From Rapidithrix thailandica (lineage in GTDB: Bacteria; Bacteroidota; Bacteroidia; Cytophagales; Flammeovirgaceae), in the NCBI RefSeq assembly GCF_039710355.1, contig NZ_JBDKWZ010000018.1, positions 1-64,000 on the forward strand: a stretch of 64,000 nt of DNA, written 5' to 3'. Each line of letters begins with the position of its first letter. Position 1 is the first letter of the stretch. Of this stretch, positions 8,159 to 16,102 are shown in pieces. The notes below the pieces were generated by a model, which made no database searches, was not told where the DNA came from, and worked only from the letters and a program-made list of their open reading frames with translations. The translations under genes and the position numbers were made by a program.

Positions 8159-9070
8159 ATGAAAACAGGAGTGATCATCGCCAGATTTCAAACCCCTTAT
8201 TTACACGAAGGACATAAGGACTTGATCAAGCAAGTACAGGAAAAACACAACAAATTGATCATCGTATTGGGTGTAAGTCCGGTGGCAGGAAGCTGTAAGA
8301 ACCCCTATGATTTTCATACCCGGGAAAAAATGATCAAAAAGGAGTGCAATGAAGTAATTGTATTGCCTCTGAGTGACCATCCCAATGATAAAACCTGGTC
8401 GGAAAATCTGGACAAGCTTTTAAGTAGTGCTTTTCCTTCCGAGCAATTTGCCTTGTACGGTAGCCGAGATAGCTTTATCCCCTATTACAATGGAAGATTT
8501 ACTACCGTAGAATTGCCCGAACACGGAGAGTATAATGCTACGGAACTCCGAAAAAAATACGCAGACAAAGTATTTGACTCCAATGATTTCCGGGCGGGTA
8601 TACTCTATGCCTATCACAATCAATATAAAAAAGTATATGCCACAGTGGATGTGGCGGTTTTCCGGAATCACAAAACGGAAATCTTATTAGGCAAAAAAGC
8701 CATCAATCATCAATGGAGATTGATCGGGGGATTTTCAGACCCGGAAGACGATAGCTTTGAGATAGCCGCCAAGCGCGAACTTATGGAAGAAGCCGGGATG
8801 CTCGAAACCGGCCCAATGCACTACGAAACTTCTGTCAAAATTGACGACTGGCGCTACCGGAGCGAATCCGATAAAATCATTACCACGCTTTTCAGTTGTG
8901 ACTTTCAATATGGGACTCCTAAAGCGCAAGACGATATTATGGACTTGGCCTGGTTTCCGGTGAAAGGCATTTCTCAAATGATCGAACAAGGTGCCATCAG
9001 CGAAGAGCATATCCCGATGATGGAATTTCTAGAAAGAAAATACCAACAACCAGAACTCTTGGAGGCATAG
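8159..9070 (+). CDS. nadM: Bifunctional nicotinamide-nucleotide adenylyltransferase / Nudix hydrolase
   Basis: 303-aa cytosolic two-domain enzyme. The N-terminal half is an NadM-type NMN adenylyltransferase (NMN + ATP to NAD + PPi), with the nucleotidyl-transferase motif HEGH at residues 16-19 inside IARFQTPYLHEGH. The C-terminal half (about 160-295) is a Nudix domain with a box ending RELMEEAG, one residue longer than consensus before the RE; it probably hydrolyses ADP-ribose or related compounds. The fusion is known from cyanobacteria, Francisella and Bacteroidota. The next gene makes its NMN substrate. It starts 31 bp after an ideal promoter with an operator-like palindrome. Confidence 0.93.
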   Translation: MKTGVIIARFQTPYLHEGHKDLIKQVQEKHNKLIIVLGVSPVAGSCKNPYDFHTREKMIKKECNEVIVLPLSDHPNDKTWSENLDKLLSSAFPSEQFALYGSRDSFIPYYNGRFTTVELPEHGEYNATELRKKYADKVFDSNDFRAGILYAYHNQYKKVYATVDVAVFRNHKTEILLGKKAINHQWRLIGGFSDPEDDSFEIAAKRELMEEAGMLETGPMHYETSVKIDDWRYRSESDKIITTLFSCDFQYGTPKAQDDIMDLAWFPVKGISQMIEQGAISEEHIPMMEFLERKYQQPELLEA

Positions 9071-9147
9071 GAATTAGGTTCTTCACTCGCCTCCAATCCC
9101 AAGTATCTACCTCACTTATACTTCTTAACCTCAAAACCTCAACCACA

Positions 9148-10587
9148 ATGAAACGCGAAAATTTAGTCCTTTTAGCCGATGCCTATAAATATTCTCACCA
9201 TAAATTATACTACCCTGGTACTTCTCAGGTATACAGTTATTTGGAAAGTCGCGGAGGAAAATTTGACAGTACCGTTTTTTATGGCTTACAATATTTTTTG
9301 AAAGAATACCTGGAAGGTATAGCTTTTACTCAAGAAGACCTGGATGAGGCCGAGGACTTGATGATACAGGTTTTCGGTAGAGATGATGTGTTTGATAAAC
9401 GTAAATTCCAATATATACTCGACCGGCATAAGGGCAAATTGCCTGTGCGTATCAAAGCCGTACCCGAAGGAGCAACCGTGCCAGTCAGTAACGTACTGAT
9501 GACCATCGAAAACACCGATCCCGAATGCTTCTGGCTGACCAACTTCCTGGAAACTTTGTTGATGCAGGTTTGGTACCCCAGCACGGTAGCAACCGTCAGC
9601 CGGGAAGTGAAAAGAGTGGTGACCCGTTATTTTGAAGAGACGGCTACCGAAGGAGCGGAAGCAGGAATCGAGTTTGTATTGAACGACTTTGGTTTCAGGG
9701 GCGTCAGTAGTGTGGAAAGTGCCGGCCTCGGAGGAAGCGCCCATTTGGTCAACTTTGCCGGAAGCGATAACATCGCAGCCTCCGTGTTTGCCAAGCGATA
9801 CTACAAAGCTCAAAAAATGCAGGGAATGAGCATTCCGGCCACGGAACACAGTATCTGCACGCTCTTAGGCAAAGAGGGAGAACTGGATATTTTCAAACAT
9901 GTATTAGAAACATTCCCTACGGGCATTGTCGCTTGTGTTTCCGACAGTTACAATATTTTCAATGCCTGCGAAAACTACTGGGGTGAAGAACTCAAAACGG
10001 AAATCCTCGACCGCGAAGGTACTTTGGTGATCCGTCCTGACAGTGGAGACCCCGTGATGACCTTGTTGAAAATCTTTGAAATCCTGTTTGACAAATTCGG
10101 CTATACCGTCAACGAGAAAGGCTACAAAGTACTGCCTCCGCAAGTGCGGGTAATCCAGGGCGATGGGGTGAATTACGATGCCATCCTAGAAATGTACGAA
10201 GCCTTAAAACAACATCAAATCAGTGCGGAAAACCTGGTGTTGGGTATGGGAGGTGCTTTGTTGCAAAAGCTGGATCGCGACACGCAAAAGTTTGCTCTAA
10301 AATGTAGCTACGCCAAAGTGAATGGAAAAGAAGTGACCGTACAAAAAAGCCCTACCGAAATGGACGCTCAGGGAAATATCACCGGAAGTTTCAAAAAGTC
10401 TAAAGGCGGACGATTGAAACTGGTAAAAATAGAAGGGGAATACCACACTGTTAACGAAGGCGACTATCCCGAACTGGAAGACCAGATGGTCACCGTCTTT
10501 GAAAATGGAAAACTCATCAAAGAGTGGTCTTTCGAAGAAGTCCGCGAGCAGGCAACAGTGCCTTATTGCAGCAAAGTTCTGGTTTAG
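9148..10587 (+). CDS. nadV: Nicotinamide phosphoribosyltransferase
   Basis: 479-aa homologue of human NAMPT and bacterial NadV; joins nicotinamide and PRPP to give NMN, the substrate of the preceding NadM. Recognisable blocks are LLADAYKYSHHKLYYPG at the N-terminus, PATEHS (the catalytic-histidine region), VSDSYNIFNACENYWGE, VIRPDSGDPV and RVIQGDGVNYD. Length matches the family. It lies 77 bp after nadM on the same strand, so the pair is a complete two-step nicotinamide salvage route that avoids deamidation. A weak imperfect hairpin at 10619-10650 separates it from the SPFH gene. Confidence 0.96.
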   Translation: MKRENLVLLADAYKYSHHKLYYPGTSQVYSYLESRGGKFDSTVFYGLQYFLKEYLEGIAFTQEDLDEAEDLMIQVFGRDDVFDKRKFQYILDRHKGKLPVRIKAVPEGATVPVSNVLMTIENTDPECFWLTNFLETLLMQVWYPSTVATVSREVKRVVTRYFEETATEGAEAGIEFVLNDFGFRGVSSVESAGLGGSAHLVNFAGSDNIAASVFAKRYYKAQKMQGMSIPATEHSICTLLGKEGELDIFKHVLETFPTGIVACVSDSYNIFNACENYWGEELKTEILDREGTLVIRPDSGDPVMTLLKIFEILFDKFGYTVNEKGYKVLPPQVRVIQGDGVNYDAILEMYEALKQHQISAENLVLGMGGALLQKLDRDTQKFALKCSYAKVNGKEVTVQKSPTEMDAQGNITGSFKKSKGGRLKLVKIEGEYHTVNEGDYPELEDQMVTVFENGKLIKEWSFEEVREQATVPYCSKVLV

Positions 10588-10668
10588 GGAATCGCCAGTT
10601 TAATTAATCATAACAACCTCGCAAGGGTGCAATACATCACGCCTTTGCGAAGCTAAATCACAGAAAAA

Positions 10669-11679
10669 ATGTTTGGTTTAAAATACATTCAATTCGATGC
10701 GATGACCTATGTCATCCGATATAAAAACGGAGAAGTCGCAAAAGAAGGACGGGGTTTGTCCTTCTTCTATTTCGCTCCCAATACCTCCATTGCTGCTATT
10801 CCGATGGGAAGCAATGATGTCAATTTTATTTACACGGAAACCACCGCCGACTTTCAGGAAATATCCGTACAAGGTCAGATTACTTATAAAATCGAAAACC
10901 CGAAACAACTGGCCGAAGTCCTGGACTTTACGGTAGATGGGAAAGGTGTATACAAAACGGATGATTACGAAAAACTCAACGAACGGATCATCAACGAAGC
11001 CCAAACGGCTACAGCTGCTTTTATTCGCAAATTGCAACTGATGGAGGCTGTAACAAGTTTTGATGCTTTGGGAAAAGTCATTTCCGAATACCTGCAAAAC
11101 TCTTCCACCATCGGCTCCCTTGGAATTACCCCTTTGAGTGTGAACGTACTGGCAGTAAAAGCCACCCCGGAAATGAGCCGGGCCATGGAGACCAAAGCGC
11201 GGGAGGAACTGCAAAAGAAAGCGGACGAGGCGATCTACGAACGTAGAAACTTTGCTGTAGAACAGGAACGTATGATCCAGCAAAGTGAGTTGAATACGGA
11301 AATTGCCGTGGAAGAAAAGAAAAAGGAAATTGCGCAAAAGCAGATGGAGCGGCAAGTGGCTGAAGCGGAAAACCAGCGAAAAATCCGGGAAATGCGGATC
11401 GAAGCGGACATTTCGGTAGAGAACAAACGGCAGGGACTAATTGACATGCAGGTAAGCAATGAGAAGAAAAATGCCGATGCCAAAGGCTATTCCATCGAGA
11501 CCATGCTCAAGCCATACCGCGACCTTGACTGGAAAATGCTGATGGCCCTGAACGGCTCCGGTGACCCGGGTTCCAACATTGCCATGGCTTTTCGGGAGCT
11601 GGCCGAAAATGCCGGCAAAATCGAAAACCTGCACATCAGCCCGGATTTGTTGAATACCTTGGTGAAAAAACGAGGTTGA
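10669..11679 (+). CDS. SPFH (band 7/prohibitin-like) domain protein
   Basis: 336-aa protein with an SPFH domain at about residues 10-190, then an Ala/Glu/Lys-rich coiled coil at about 185-265 (KKADEAIYERRNFAVEQERM onward) and a short C-terminal helical part. No transmembrane segment or signal peptide is visible, unlike typical flotillins, so it may be a soluble or peripheral scaffold. It lies 81 bp after nadV in the same direction and before the NAD-kinase-like gene, which ties it to NAD metabolism by context only. Its role is unknown; it could assemble or localise the neighbouring enzymes. Confidence 0.85.
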   Translation: MFGLKYIQFDAMTYVIRYKNGEVAKEGRGLSFFYFAPNTSIAAIPMGSNDVNFIYTETTADFQEISVQGQITYKIENPKQLAEVLDFTVDGKGVYKTDDYEKLNERIINEAQTATAAFIRKLQLMEAVTSFDALGKVISEYLQNSSTIGSLGITPLSVNVLAVKATPEMSRAMETKAREELQKKADEAIYERRNFAVEQERMIQQSELNTEIAVEEKKKEIAQKQMERQVAEAENQRKIREMRIEADISVENKRQGLIDMQVSNEKKNADAKGYSIETMLKPYRDLDWKMLMALNGSGDPGSNIAMAFRELAENAGKIENLHISPDLLNTLVKKRG

Positions 11680-11689
11680 TGACTTGTAG

Positions 11690-11724
11690 TAAACCTTCCA
11701 GGTTTTGAAAACCTGGAAGGTTTA
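11690..11724. repeat. AACCTTCCAGGTTTT palindromic repeat, copy 1
   Basis: A perfect inverted repeat of 17 bp (11690-11706 with 11708-11724) around a single central base. The core ACCTTCCAGGTTTT...AAAACCTGGAAGGT recurs at 16021 and 38463. It sits inside the NAD gene cluster, 11 bp after the SPFH stop, where it may attenuate read-through. Confidence 0.85.
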
Positions 11725-11752
11725 GGCCTTTTTAACTCATAAATGATTCGCT

Positions 11753-12679
11753 ATGGACTTTGACCGCATCATCTTAGTAAAAAGTAAAACCCGCCTGGAA
11801 CAATTGGTCGAACGCTTCAATTCCAAGGCCCAGGCCAAATTTTACATTGAGCACAACGGAGGGGATTTTGCTGCCTATGAAGCTGAACACAACACTTTTT
11901 ACGAAAGCCTACTCACCGTACAAAAGTCCCTTACCCAAACCCTGAAAACTACCGTGTTGGACAAAACCTATTTGCCTTCTTTTCTCTTTGCCCCGGCCGA
12001 CCTGGTAGTGGTCATCGGGCAAGACGGACTGGTGGCCAATACGGCAAAATATGCGGGAAGCAACCCGGTACTGGCGATCAACCCTGATCCTCAACGCAAC
12101 AACGGGGTATTGCTCCCTTTCACCATAGAAACCTTTCAAACAGGTATTCAAAAAGCCTTGAAAGCCCAGGCCTCGTTCAAACAAATTACCTTAGCCGAGG
12201 CACAACTGAATGACGGTCAGAAATTACTGGCCTTTAACGACTTTTACATTGGCAAATCCAACCATACTTCGGCCCGGTATAAATTGAGCTTTCGAGGGCA
12301 AACAGAAGTGCAGTCGTCCAGTGGATTGATTGTTTCCACCGGGGCAGGTGCTACCGGCTGGTTGAGTTCGGTATTTAACGAATTGAACGGTTTGTTTTCT
12401 TTTCTGGGCTTGGATCAATCCCCTTGCTCCTATGCCATGAACTGGGACGAGGACCGTTTGTGCTTTATCGTACGCGAACCGTTCAAAAGTCCCTATACCG
12501 GGGCAAACCTCGTGGCCGGCTCGGTAACTACTGAAAGTCAGTTGGTCATCGAATCCCAAATGCCGGACGATGGGGTCATTTTCAGCGATGGTATTCTGGA
12601 AGATTTTATCGCGTTTAACTCCGGCAAAACCGTCACCATCAGTACTGCCAAAGAGAAAGTGAAATTGTACCAAAATTAA
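11753..12679 (+). CDS. Divergent NAD-kinase-like protein
   Basis: 308-aa protein with the fold signatures of NAD/diacylglycerol kinases in altered form. The GGDG nucleotide motif reads GQDG (residues 89-92), the NE motif reads ND (162-163), and the glycine-rich block reads STGAGATGW (195-203) instead of STPTGSTAY. The Asp of the GGDG motif is kept. The N-terminal 70 residues look family-specific. It could phosphorylate NAD, act on another nucleotide or sugar, or only bind NAD. Location between NAMPT/SPFH and a macro-domain gene supports a nucleotide-cofactor role. It may not be the cell's main NAD kinase, since the signature residues differ. Confidence 0.75.
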   Translation: MDFDRIILVKSKTRLEQLVERFNSKAQAKFYIEHNGGDFAAYEAEHNTFYESLLTVQKSLTQTLKTTVLDKTYLPSFLFAPADLVVVIGQDGLVANTAKYAGSNPVLAINPDPQRNNGVLLPFTIETFQTGIQKALKAQASFKQITLAEAQLNDGQKLLAFNDFYIGKSNHTSARYKLSFRGQTEVQSSSGLIVSTGAGATGWLSSVFNELNGLFSFLGLDQSPCSYAMNWDEDRLCFIVREPFKSPYTGANLVAGSVTTESQLVIESQMPDDGVIFSDGILEDFIAFNSGKTVTISTAKEKVKLYQN

Positions 12680-12784
12680 AGGAAGGATTGAAGGATTGAA
12701 GATCGAGGGATTGAAGGAGATTCAGTAATTTTACGGATCATTAATTAATTCTTTTACAAACTATTCATTACTATAAATAATAAT

Positions 12785-13228
12785 ATGATCCGGGAAATAA
12801 CAGGCGACCTGATCTTACAAGCTCAGGACTTTGATGTAATAGTACATGGAGCCAATTGTTTTTGCACAATGGGTAGCGGCATAGCCCGGCAAATCCGGCA
12901 AACCTTTCCGGAAGCCTTTGAAGTGGACCAACAAACTACCAAGGGTGACCGTGATAAACTAGGCACACTCACTTTCACCCAAAATACGCATCCTATTGTC
13001 GTAAACGCATATACCCAATACCGTTATGGCCGTGATAAAATGCACTGTGACTACGAGGCGGTGAAAAGTTGCATGCAGGCACTAAAACAGCAGTTTTCAG
13101 GAAAGAAAATAGGTATGCCTCTGATCGGAGCCGGGCTGGCCGGAGGGGACTGGGAAATCATCTTCAGCATCATCCAAGAAGAACTGGCGGACGAAGACGT
13201 GACCATCGTCAAGTGGGAAGGGAAATAA
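12785..13228 (+). CDS. Macro-domain protein (ADP-ribose binding, possibly ADP-ribose-1''-phosphatase-like)
   Basis: Single macro domain of 147 aa. The ADP-ribose-binding blocks are visible: GDLILQAQDFDVIVHGANCFCTMGSGIA at the N-terminus (adenine and distal-ribose loops) and PLIGAGLAGGDW near residue 118, with the glycine-rich phosphate loop. HGANCFCTMGSGIA resembles Poa1/TARG1-type proteins that act on ADP-ribose-1''-phosphate or ADP-ribosyl-glutamate. It lies 105 bp after the NAD-kinase-like gene in the same direction and closes the NAD cluster, fitting a role in removing ADP-ribose products. Substrate is not determined by sequence. Confidence 0.88.
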   Translation: MIREITGDLILQAQDFDVIVHGANCFCTMGSGIARQIRQTFPEAFEVDQQTTKGDRDKLGTLTFTQNTHPIVVNAYTQYRYGRDKMHCDYEAVKSCMQALKQQFSGKKIGMPLIGAGLAGGDWEIIFSIIQEELADEDVTIVKWEGK

Positions 13229-13234
13229 TTCCTT

Positions 13235-14119
13235 TCACCACTTTTCTTCTTTTTTTCCACCCAATTGAAAGGTTCTGGAAATATTAAAGCCAAAGTGGAT
13301 ATCTCCTCCAAAGAAATCGTTGCGGGTTTCACCGATAAAGCCTTTGGGAATCATGGCCGTGGCATTGGTAAACTGCAACTGAAACACATGCCCTCCGGTT
13401 TCGATATCCACCCCTATCGCCAAGGCATCGTAGGTATCTTCATTGCGGGTTTGCAATTGCCAATAGTATTCGGCACTGATGGCTACCCGTTTGGCTACTT
13501 TATACCTCCCTCCCATTCCCAAAGCAAAGACATCGTTGTGCCGGTCTTCTGAACGAATCAGATTGTAATGCACCCAGGTAGGCATTATCTGAAGCGAAAA
13601 ATTGCTGGAAAACTTCCGGGCTATCAACAGTTGATGGGTGTTTGCCAGCTTGTTGGAAAAGGTTAAATCCACATCCGGTTCTCTCAAGGTACGTACGGCC
13701 ACCGAACTGAACCAGGTAACGGACAAAGGCACCGGATTTGGTCCGGTACTTTGCCATAAAAGCCGGTATTTGACGAAGGCATCGTAAGTTTTTTCGAAAG
13801 AACTTCTTCCTACTCCGATAAAAAGCCGGTCGGTAATGCCATATTCCAAACCAAACCGGACCATAGCATCGTCCAAACCGAAGAGTTGATAACTTCCGCT
13901 GTTCAGTGTTCCAAAACGATGAGAAATCAAAAAATCAAGGTTCTTTTTCTTCCGGGTTTCCACCGAATGCCCATTAATCAAACGAATGCCTTTAAAGGTG
14001 GCTGTGACTAAGGTGGGCGTAGCTTCCTGCTTTTCTTCCAGTTCCGACAGCAAATCATCTTGCCCCCAAAGTGGCACACTCAACAAGACCGCTCCCACGA
14101 GACATATGAGTTGTTTCAT
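13235..14119 (-). CDS. DUF5777 family beta-barrel protein
   Basis: 294-aa outer-membrane type protein. It has a signal peptide (MKQLICLVGAVLLSVPLWGQ) and then many short amphipathic strands; the segments FLISHRFGTLNSGSYQLFGL and RFGLEYGITDRLFIGVGRSS are characteristic of DUF5777. The molecular function of the family is unknown. It starts 3 bp after the YceI stop and is the last gene of the cluster headed by the sigma factor at 18442. It converges on the macro-domain gene with only 6 bp between the stops, leaving no room for a separate terminator. Confidence 0.88.
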   Translation of the reverse strand: MKQLICLVGAVLLSVPLWGQDDLLSELEEKQEATPTLVTATFKGIRLINGHSVETRKKKNLDFLISHRFGTLNSGSYQLFGLDDAMVRFGLEYGITDRLFIGVGRSSFEKTYDAFVKYRLLWQSTGPNPVPLSVTWFSSVAVRTLREPDVDLTFSNKLANTHQLLIARKFSSNFSLQIMPTWVHYNLIRSEDRHNDVFALGMGGRYKVAKRVAISAEYYWQLQTRNEDTYDALAIGVDIETGGHVFQLQFTNATAMIPKGFIGETRNDFFGGDIHFGFNISRTFQLGGKKEEKW

Positions 14120-14122
14120 GAC

Positions 14123-14689
14123 TTATTTCTTTTTTGAAAAATTAAAACGTGACTGTACCTCTACTTTTTTGGCAATATTATTTACCACCAACTGTGGTAT
14201 TTTGATTTCAAAGTCCGCCACAACCAGCTCAAAAGTGGTGCTGGCCTGTACAAACTTGTCGGTCAGGGTAAATTGTACCTCTGTACTCAAAGGTTGGGTG
14301 ACCCCATGAAGAGAGACTTCCCCTTCCACTACGGCTTCAAAGCTTCCGTTTTGGTCAAAGGGCAAAAGGGTAAAATCTTTAATGGTCCCTTGAAAAGTGG
14401 CTTTGGGGTATTTGTCTGATTCTACATAGTTTTCATTAAAGTGCTCTTCCATTAAGGTTTTTTTAAAGCGGAAACCCCTCATCAACATACTTACGGCCAC
14501 TGTTCCCTTCTGCAAATTGATGGCCGCCAATACTTGATTGTTCACCGCCACAATGTTTTCCAAAGGTGCAACTGAAAAAAAAGAGGTTGTTCCGTTTCTG
14601 TCGATCATGGTTTGCTTCTCCATCGACTGGGCAAAAGAGTGCATGCATGATACGACTAGTACAAGCAACATGAGGATATTTGTCTTCAT
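14123..14689 (-). CDS. YceI family periplasmic protein
   Basis: 188-aa secreted protein with a signal peptide (MKTNILMLLVLVVSCMHSFAQ) and a YceI lipocalin-like barrel: MLMRGFRFKKTLMEEHFNENYVESDKYPKATF, then the GEVSLHGVTQPLS strand. YceI proteins bind polyisoprenoid or amphiphilic lipids in the periplasm. The frame is open to a TTG at 14743, but the ATG at 14689 directly precedes the signal peptide and is chosen. It lies between the OB-fold gene (25 bp gap) and DUF5777 (3 bp gap). Confidence 0.9.
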   Translation of the reverse strand: MKTNILMLLVLVVSCMHSFAQSMEKQTMIDRNGTTSFFSVAPLENIVAVNNQVLAAINLQKGTVAVSMLMRGFRFKKTLMEEHFNENYVESDKYPKATFQGTIKDFTLLPFDQNGSFEAVVEGEVSLHGVTQPLSTEVQFTLTDKFVQASTTFELVVADFEIKIPQLVVNNIAKKVEVQSRFNFSKKK

Positions 14690-14714
14690 AGGTAGTTGTG
14701 TCCAATAATTAGGT

Positions 14715-15140
14715 TTACTTTTCTTCCGGTACGGAAGAGACAATCATACATTCCGTCAAAATGATATCCAGCAACATTCCGTTACACATTCCTTTGACAG
14801 TAATGGAGGCTTCAGGCTTCACTTCCGGATCAAATGAATACCCTTCCGGAAAAACACATTGGACGGAATTCATCCCATTCCCTGTCAAGATTAACATCGG
14901 TGTTTTTTCCATTTGTACTTCTTGGATTTCTCCTTCTACTTCAATGACATTGCCTAAATACTTCTGATTGGCAGCATTTTCATCAGCCGTATACTCCTCA
15001 ATCCAGTCCATTGCCTTTACCGTATACGCAGCGGATTGTTGTTCCATGGAAGGCCTGGGTTTGTTGTATAAATACAGCCCCACTCCTATCAAAACCATCG
15101 CAAGCAGCAAAAGGAAACCATAAATCGTATTCCGGCTCAT
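14715..15140 (-). CDS. OB-fold (tRNA_anti-like) membrane-anchored protein
   Basis: 141-aa protein with an N-terminal membrane anchor (YGFLLLLAMVLIGVGLYLY) and a periplasmic OB-fold of the tRNA_anti-like type: YLGNVIEVEGEIQEVQMEK followed by VQCVFPEGY and ASITVKGMCNGMLLDIILTECMI. Such proteins are common in Bacteroidota clusters with YceI and cytochrome-like proteins; their function is unknown. Placed between the SprB/cytochrome lipoprotein and YceI, same strand. Confidence 0.8.
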   Translation of the reverse strand: MSRNTIYGFLLLLAMVLIGVGLYLYNKPRPSMEQQSAAYTVKAMDWIEEYTADENAANQKYLGNVIEVEGEIQEVQMEKTPMLILTGNGMNSVQCVFPEGYSFDPEVKPEASITVKGMCNGMLLDIILTECMIVSSVPEEK

Positions 15141-15173
15141 CAGTTCTATTCAGTGATTTGTGTAAGAAAATAG

Positions 15174-15950
15174 TTAATTGTTCAAGGCTCCGTCATCTAC
15201 CCAGCAGGCTATTTGATCGATTTCGTTTTGGCTCAAACTCCCTTCTAAAGGCATGGTTCTGTTTCCGGTCAGTTGTTTAATATTTGTTGCATTGGCCCGG
15301 ACCGTATTGAAACTTCTTAAATCAGGTGCTTGGGTACCGTTGTGGCAACCCGATATGGCACAATTGTTTTGAATAATCGGGGCAATGGTATTACTATAGC
15401 TGACAGAAGAATTCAATTGCACCGCCTGAACACTTTCGCAACCGTTTTGGTCTCTGACGGTAATTTCAAAAATGCCCGGGGGAAGGTTGTTAAAGCGGTT
15501 ATTTTCTTGAAAATTTTCACTGCCTATACGGTAGGAATACGGTGCTTCTCCTCCCTCTGCCATAACTTCTATACTACCATTGGATGCACCGCAATTTGCT
15601 TCCGACTTATCAATGGTTTGAATATTGACCCCACTTTGATTGGCAACCACCACTTCCATGGCCGCCTCACAACCTTTGCTATCTTCCACCATTACAGTAT
15701 ATACCCCTGCCGCAAGTCCTGTAAACAGTCCCATAGAGGACGTTTTGCCCCGAAGCGTACTATATGAATAAGGAGGGACTCCCCCTTGGGCTTGTACGGT
15801 AAGTCCTCCGTTGGCAACTCCACAATCTGCCATTTGACGTTCTTCCAACTGAATCCGGAGGTCCGATATAGTGCAATCAACCGGGGGAGGAAGCTGCTCC
15901 CACTCACAGCTGACAAAAAACACGAGAAGAAGTAAGTTTAGTTTATTCAT
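15174..15950 (-). CDS. Lipoprotein with two SprB repeats and a CX4CH cytochrome-like domain
   Basis: 258-aa lipoprotein with signal peptide and lipobox FFVSC. Two SprB-like modules follow (each with GG..PYSY and a later CE), as in gliding adhesins. The C-terminal domain has C197-X4-C202-H203 (CAISGCH) and a downstream Met in RTMPLEG, resembling Bacteroidota c-type cytochromes that use CX4CH instead of CXXCH. If heme is attached it would be a surface or periplasmic electron carrier. The upstream frame begins with TTG at 15977; the ATG at 15950 fits the lipoprotein signal. It follows the PF03640 lipoprotein gene and a palindromic repeat. Confidence 0.8.
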   Translation of the reverse strand: MNKLNLLLLVFFVSCEWEQLPPPVDCTISDLRIQLEERQMADCGVANGGLTVQAQGGVPPYSYSTLRGKTSSMGLFTGLAAGVYTVMVEDSKGCEAAMEVVVANQSGVNIQTIDKSEANCGASNGSIEVMAEGGEAPYSYRIGSENFQENNRFNNLPPGIFEITVRDQNGCESVQAVQLNSSVSYSNTIAPIIQNNCAISGCHNGTQAPDLRSFNTVRANATNIKQLTGNRTMPLEGSLSQNEIDQIACWVDDGALNN

Positions 15951-16020
15951 GGAGTCCTGTTTTACGTTATGGGTCAATGATTTTCAGGAAGGATATCAGG
16001 TGTTTTTTTTTGAGGTGATC

Positions 16021-16054
16021 AGACCTTCCAGGTTTTCGAAAACCTGGAAGGTCT
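16021..16054. repeat. AACCTTCCAGGTTTT palindromic repeat, copy 2
   Basis: A perfect 34-bp palindrome (17-bp half AGACCTTCCAGGTTTTC) between the PF03640 lipoprotein gene and the SprB/cytochrome gene. Its core is the same as the copies at 11690 and 38463. Confidence 0.85.
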
Positions 16055-16102
16055 TGGTACAGAGTACTTACTAAACATAACAAGGAAAACCCTTTTTACA
16101 GT

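Noticed and set aside
12680..12725. GGATTGAAGGATTGAAG-type short repeats after the NAD-kinase-like gene
   Set aside because: Short, imperfect and without symmetry; no function can be supported.
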